A stretch of 64,000 bases of DNA, taken from an uncultured Pseudanabaenaceae cyanobacterium. GTDB taxonomy: Bacteria > Cyanobacteriota > Cyanobacteriia > Pseudanabaenales > Pseudanabaenaceae. Both the position numbers and the translations under genes were made by a program. Below are positions 60,160 to 64,000 of the stretch, one piece after another. The notes under the pieces are model-generated. The model was not told the origin of the DNA. It saw only the letters and a program-made list of their open reading frames with translations, and did no database searches. The stretch is taken from positions 434,001 to 498,000 of the forward strand of contig CALGKB010000004.1 in NCBI GenBank assembly GCA_937927915.1. The letters are read 5' to 3'. The first letter of the stretch is position 1. Every line of letters starts with the position of its first letter.

Positions 60160-61506
60160 TTAATTTGCCACCCTATTCCCTACTACAAAAGGCAAGAATT
60201 GTAAAGGCTTTCCCCTCGTTGCAGGAATAATTTTCCCCTGGGCATACACTATCTGACCATTGACGATTGTGTATTGGGGAAATCCCGTCAATTGCCAACC
60301 TGTAAACGGACTCCAACCACATTTTGTCTGTAATTGGGCAGATTCTACTGTTTGCCAGTGGTTGAGATCAACTAGGACTAAATCGGCATCCCAACCAACC
60401 CGAATTTCCCCTTTGTGGGGGATACCGTAGGCGATCGCTACATTGCGACTGAGCCAGTTACTCACCTGGGCTACCGTACATTTCCCCTGCATAGCGGCAG
60501 TTAGCATTAAGGGGAGGGAGGTCTCCACCCCTGGCATCCCAGAAGGGGAGTGGGGATAGGGCTTTGCTTTTTCCTCTAAGGTATGGGGGGCGTGGTCGGT
60601 GGCAATAAAATCCAAAACACCATCCTGTAAACCCTGCCAGAGGGCGGCGTTATCTGCCTCCGATCGTAAGGGGGGGTTCATCTGCGCCAGTGTCCCCAGA
60701 GTTTCATAGGCAGAGGTGTTGAGGAACAAGTGCTGGGGCGTGACTTCGGCGGTGATCCAGGGAGCTTTGTACTGCCGTAGGTAATCTACCTCCAACTTAG
60801 TGGAGAGATGGAGGATATGCAGACGACGACGGTATTTGAGGGAGAGACGGACAGCCTTCTGGGTAGCAAGGAGAGCCGCCCGATCGTCCTGGATGAGGGA
60901 ATGCAAACAGGGATGGGCTGCCGAGAGATGGCCCAAAATTGCTTCTCTTCTCTGGCGAATGCGCCCTTGGTCTTCCGCATGGACAGCAATGAGACGACTG
61001 CCCTGGGCAAAAATGCGCTCCAACAGGTCATCATTATCAACCAGTAAATCCCCGTGCATTGACCCCATGAAAACCTTGATGCCACAACAAGGCTCTACTG
61101 TTTCCAGCTCCTCCAGGTTGTAAGCCGTCGCCCCGATGAAAAAGCCATAGTTGACAATGGATTTCTCCCTAGCGCGCTGCAATTTGTCCGCCAGAGTTGC
61201 CCCATCGACTGTGAGGGGTTTGGTGTTAGGCATTTCCAAAAAACTGGTCACCCCCCCCTTAGCACAGGCATAGCTAGCCGTCTGCAGGTCTTCCTTGTAC
61301 TCCAAGCCTGGTTCCCGAAAATGTACCTGGGGGTCAATCACCCCTGGCAACAACGTCAAGCCCCTGCCGTCAATGACCCGATCGGTCTCTACTGTAATCT
61401 CCGTCCCTATTTGGGCAATCTTTTCCCCCCTTACCAACACATCTAACTGTGGCAATTCCCCCGTAGGCAGGAGCACTTGACTGCCCTTAATTACCAAATC
61501 CTGCAT
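60160..61506 (-). CDS. pyrC: Dihydroorotase (or closely related cyclic amidohydrolase)
   Basis: The 448-residue type I dihydroorotase-like enzyme has the zinc ligands in DPQVHFREPGLEYKEDL, the carboxylated-lysine strand GIKVFMGS, His in AVHAEDQ and LHILHLSTKLE, and catalytic Asp in IATDHAPHTLEEK. It converts carbamoyl aspartate to dihydroorotate in pyrimidine synthesis. It is divergent from rpsL. Confidence 0.93.
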   Translation of the reverse strand: MQDLVIKGSQVLLPTGELPQLDVLVRGEKIAQIGTEITVETDRVIDGRGLTLLPGVIDPQVHFREPGLEYKEDLQTASYACAKGGVTSFLEMPNTKPLTVDGATLADKLQRAREKSIVNYGFFIGATAYNLEELETVEPCCGIKVFMGSMHGDLLVDNDDLLERIFAQGSRLIAVHAEDQGRIRQRREAILGHLSAAHPCLHSLIQDDRAALLATQKAVRLSLKYRRRLHILHLSTKLEVDYLRQYKAPWITAEVTPQHLFLNTSAYETLGTLAQMNPPLRSEADNAALWQGLQDGVLDFIATDHAPHTLEEKAKPYPHSPSGMPGVETSLPLMLTAAMQGKCTVAQVSNWLSRNVAIAYGIPHKGEIRVGWDADLVLVDLNHWQTVESAQLQTKCGWSPFTGWQLTGFPQYTIVNGQIVYAQGKIIPATRGKPLQFLPFVVGNRVAN

Positions 61507-61517
61507 AGCAATCCACC

Positions 61518-61547
61518 TTGACTGCGTTTATTGTAATGTGCTAGAGT
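61518..61547 (+). promoter_or_regulatory. Promoter of the str operon (rpsL)
   Basis: TTGACT (61518-61523) and TAGAGT (61542-61547) are 18 bases apart and a TG dinucleotide precedes the -10 box, giving an extended sigma-70 promoter. The rpsL ATG is 27 bases downstream. Confidence 0.6.
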
Positions 61548-61573
61548 TTTAGACCGTTGACAAAATAGCCCCT

Positions 61574-61981
61574 ATGCCCACGATTCAGCAACTGATTCGG
61601 AGTGAGAGAAGCGCCATAAAACAAAAGACCAAGTCCCCTGCCCTCAAAGCTTGTCCCCAGCGGCGGGGGGTCTGCACCAGGGTATATACCACAACACCGA
61701 AAAAACCCAATTCTGCTCTACGCAAGGTAGCCCGCGTCAGGCTTACCTCTGGTTTTGAAGTGACGGCTTACATCCCTGGCATTGGTCACAATTTGCAGCA
61801 GCACTCCGTAGTCCTGATTCGGGGCGGACGGGTGAAAGACTTACCTGGTGTACGTTACCACATTATTCGCGGCACTCTGGATACAGCAGGCGTGAAAGAC
61901 CGCAAGCAAGGGCGTTCCAAGTACGGGGCAAAACGACCCAAACCAGGGCAAGCCGCTGCTCCCGCTGGCAAGAAGAAATAG
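61574..61981 (+). CDS. rpsL: 30S ribosomal protein S12
   Basis: S12 sits at the decoding centre. The 135-residue product begins [12 protein letters not shown] and has [21 protein letters not shown] (with the streptomycin-site Lys within TPKKPNS), [17 protein letters not shown] and a basic tail extended beyond the usual 124 residues. It is the first gene of the str operon; rpsG starts 10 bases after its stop. Confidence 0.98.
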   Translation: MPTIQQLIRSERSAIKQKTKSPALKACPQRRGVCTRVYTTTPKKPNSALRKVARVRLTSGFEVTAYIPGIGHNLQQHSVVLIRGGRVKDLPGVRYHIIRGTLDTAGVKDRKQGRSKYGAKRPKPGQAAAPAGKKK

Positions 61982-61991
61982 GAGGTGAGAA

Positions 61992-62462
61992 ATGTCCCGC
62001 CGCAATCGCGCTGTTAAACGTGTCACTCCCCCGGAGCCTGTCTACAACAGCCGTCTCGTAAATATGCTGATTAAAAGGCTCATGCTCAATGGCAAACTGG
62101 CGCTTGCTTCCCGCATTGTCTACAAAGCATTGGATTTAGTGGGACAGCGTACAGGCAATCCCCCCCTTGAAGTGTTTGAGCGGGCAGTGCGTAATGCCAC
62201 ACCCCTAGTGGAAGTAAAAGCAAAACGGGTGGGGGGAGCTACCTACCAAGTGCCGATGGAAGTGCGCAGCGATCGGGGAGTTTCCCTGGCTCTGCGGTGG
62301 ATTATCCAGTATGCCCGCCAGCGCAACGGCAAGGGGATGGTGATCAAACTAGCAAATGAAATTATGGACGCTTCTAACGAGACAGGGGGAGCCATCCGCA
62401 AGCGGGAAGAGACCCACAAGATGGCAGAAGCTAACAAAGCCTTTGCTCACTACCGCTACTAA
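61992..62462 (+). CDS. rpsG: 30S ribosomal protein S7
   Basis: S7 nucleates the 30S head by binding 16S rRNA. The 156-residue protein begins [10 protein letters not shown] and has [32 protein letters not shown] and the C-terminal [25 protein letters not shown] is present 4-5 bases before the ATG. It is the second gene of the str operon. Confidence 0.98.
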   Translation: MSRRNRAVKRVTPPEPVYNSRLVNMLIKRLMLNGKLALASRIVYKALDLVGQRTGNPPLEVFERAVRNATPLVEVKAKRVGGATYQVPMEVRSDRGVSLALRWIIQYARQRNGKGMVIKLANEIMDASNETGGAIRKREETHKMAEANKAFAHYRY

Positions 62463-62524
62463 AATGAGATTGTGCTATTCTTTATACTGGTTTAAGATTT
62501 TCGCCCTTTGACGAGGAAAACAAC

Positions 62525-64000
62525 GTGGCAAGAACTATCCCCCTAGAGAGAGTACGCAACATCGGTATCGCCGCCCACATTGACGCGGGTAAGACGACCA
62601 CAACGGAACGTATCCTGTTCTACTCTGGTCTCATCCACAAGATGGGGGAGGTGCATGAGGGTACGTCGGTGACCGACTGGATGGCCCAGGAGCGGGAGCG
62701 GGGCATCACAATCACGGCAGCAGCGATTAGTACAGCCTGGACAATTCGCGACCCCAATAACCCCAGTCAGCCCCTGCCGGGTGCGCCAGAGCACAAGATT
62801 AACATTATCGACACCCCTGGTCACGTTGATTTCACGATCGAGGTAGAGCGATCGATGCGGGTACTGGATGGGGTGATTACAGTGTTGTGCTCTGTGGGAG
62901 GAGTACAGCCCCAGACAGAGACAGTATGGCGACAGGCAGACCGCTACAAGGTACCCCGTATTATCTACGTCAACAAGATGGACAGAACGGGGGCTAACTT
63001 CTTCAAGGTGTATAACCAAGTGCGGGAGCGGTTGCGGGCTAACGCTGTGCCCATTCAGATTCCCATTGGCAGTGAGTCTGACCTCAAGGGCATTGTAGAC
63101 CTGCTCAGGATGAAGGCATACATCTACTACGATGAGCTGGGCAAGGACATCCGCGTAGAAGAGATTCCCGCCGAGGTAAAGGAAGTAGCAGAAGAATACC
63201 GCGTCAAGTTAGTAGAAGCGGTAGCGGAGACTGATGATGACCTAATGACCAAGTACTTGGAAGGGGAAGACCTAACAGAAGAAGAAATCAAGGTTGCTCT
63301 GCGCAAAGGGACTATCAATGGCACGATCGTGCCCATGCTGTGCGGTTCTTCCTTCAAGAACAAGGGGGTACAGCTTTTGCTAAACGCAGTGGTGGATTAT
63401 TTGCCCTCCCCGATCGATATTCCTGCTATCAAAGGGAAGCTACCGGATGGCACGGAGGTAGAGCGCAAAGCCAGTGATGAGGAGCCGATGTCTGCCCTGG
63501 CATTTAAGTTAATGAGCGACAAATTTGGTGATTTGACCTTCGTGCGTATTTACTCCGGCGTGATGAGTAAGGGTTCCTACGTCCTTAATGCCAGCAAGAA
63601 CAAGAAGGAACGGGTATCGCGCCTAGTGGTACTGAAGGCAGACGAGCGCATTGAAGTCGATGAGCTGCGGGCAGGGGACCTAGGGGCAATCATTGGTTTG
63701 AAGGATACCACTACAGGGGACACTCTCTGCGATGAAAATGCGCCGGTCATTTTGGAATCCCTGTTTATCCCCGAGGCAGTCATCTCTGTGGCAGTGGAAC
63801 CCAAGACCAAGGCAGACATGGACAAGCTCTCCAAGGCACTGCAAGCACTTTCCAAGGAAGACCCCACCTTCCGTGTCTCCCTGGATACAGAGACTAATCA
63901 GACTATCATTTCGGGGATGGGAGAACTGCACCTAGAGATTCTGGTAGACCGCATGATGCGGGAGTTCAACGTGGAAGCCAATGTCGGTGCACCCCAGGTG
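62525..64000 (+). CDS. fusA: Elongation factor G, 3' end outside window
   Basis: EF-G drives ribosome translocation. The visible 492 residues include the G domain with [28 protein letters not shown] (G2/switch), DTPGHVDF and VNKMD, domain 2 and the start of domain III ([17 protein letters not shown]). The start codon is GTG with GAGGA 8 bases upstream. About 200 residues are cut off by the window end. It is the third gene of the str operon. Confidence 0.98.
   Translation, partial: MARTIPLERVRNIGIAAHIDAGKTTTTERILFYSGLIHKMGEVHEGTSVTDWMAQERERGITITAAAISTAWTIRDPNNPSQPLPGAPEHKINIIDTPGHVDFTIEVERSMRVLDGVITVLCSVGGVQPQTETVWRQADRYKVPRIIYVNKMDRTGANFFKVYNQVRERLRANAVPIQIPIGSESDLKGIVDLLRMKAYIYYDELGKDIRVEEIPAEVKEVAEEYRVKLVEAVAETDDDLMTKYLEGEDLTEEEIKVALRKGTINGTIVPMLCGSSFKNKGVQLLLNAVVDYLPSPIDIPAIKGKLPDGTEVERKASDEEPMSALAFKLMSDKFGDLTFVRIYSGVMSKGSYVLNASKNKKERVSRLVVLKADERIEVDELRAGDLGAIIGLKDTTTGDTLCDENAPVILESLFIPEAVISVAVEPKTKADMDKLSKALQALSKEDPTFRVSLDTETNQTIISGMGELHLEILVDRMMREFNVEANVGAPQV

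Noticed and set aside
62543-63019. 158-codon minus-strand ORF antisense to fusA
   Set aside because: It lies wholly inside conserved EF-G coding sequence and has no recognisable domain.

Overview
The window is part of a cyanobacterial chromosome. It encodes the phycobilisome core-membrane linker ApcE, chlorophyll synthase ChlG, the Mg-chelatase cofactor Gun4, photosystem I PsaC, cytochrome cM, a complete KaiA-KaiB-KaiC clock and the PanC/Cmk fusion, a combination seen only in oxygenic cyanobacteria. Base composition is moderately GC-rich. The palindrome CGATCG is strikingly frequent, while the full HIP1 octamer GCGATCGC is less common. ApcE has three linker repeats, which predicts a three-cylinder phycobilisome core. 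The genus cannot be decided from this window alone. No insertion sequence, prophage, CRISPR array or rRNA was seen, and genes are packed with many 1-40 bp overlaps.

Layout. 1-2418: the 3' part of an NHLP-type (peptide/RiPP) ABC exporter. 2415-8491: a secreted beta-helix/SPOR protein, opcA-zwf (glucose-6-phosphate dehydrogenase and its activator), hisA with a previously unlisted 49-residue acidic ORF just upstream, and a DHH phosphoesterase. 8496-12908: apcE with its terminator, chlG, rplY. 13047-15758: an RsbW/SiaB-like ATP-binding protein, a STAS protein, lnt and a small membrane protein. 15766-23634: a TAXI periplasmic protein, tRNA-Lys, a TolC-type channel, hflX, a LON-domain protein, ppx, and a J-domain/pentapeptide protein. 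23778-29554: a UvrD/PcrA helicase behind tRNA-Gly, fabG, an M61 peptidase, a candidate Yfr1 small RNA and a glutamine amidotransferase. 29641-34925: gun4, a membrane protein, a lytic transglycosylase and an ABC1 kinase.

35045-40456 is a tight co-oriented block, kaiA-kaiB-kaiC-panC/cmk-ribH-nitrilase, in which nearly every junction overlaps or is only a few tens of bases long. 40446-50307: MltA, a 1-Cys peroxiredoxin, an IscA-type Fe-S protein with a small upstream ORF, a metallo-beta-lactamase-fold protein, a UDP-glucuronate decarboxylase, a Ski2-like helicase and SbcC. 50330-55972: rpsT, dcd, a cytochrome b6f cofactor-assembly protein with hemE, cytM, obgE, an EVE protein and psaC. 56016-60147: a response regulator, an asparaginase, an alpha/beta hydrolase, an HPt protein and two related proline-rich PilP-like proteins. 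60160-64000: pyrC and the start of the str operon (rpsL-rpsG-fusA, cut by the window end).

Most genes are housekeeping. The points most worth a second look are two genes whose conserved N-termini appear to begin at non-canonical codons (AUC for hflX, AUA for the response regulator), the acidic repeat microprotein ahead of hisA, the Yfr1-like RNA, the overlapping clock operon with a compact KaiA, a 9-bp perfect inverted repeat between the ABC1 kinase and kaiA, and the paired PilP-like proteins.
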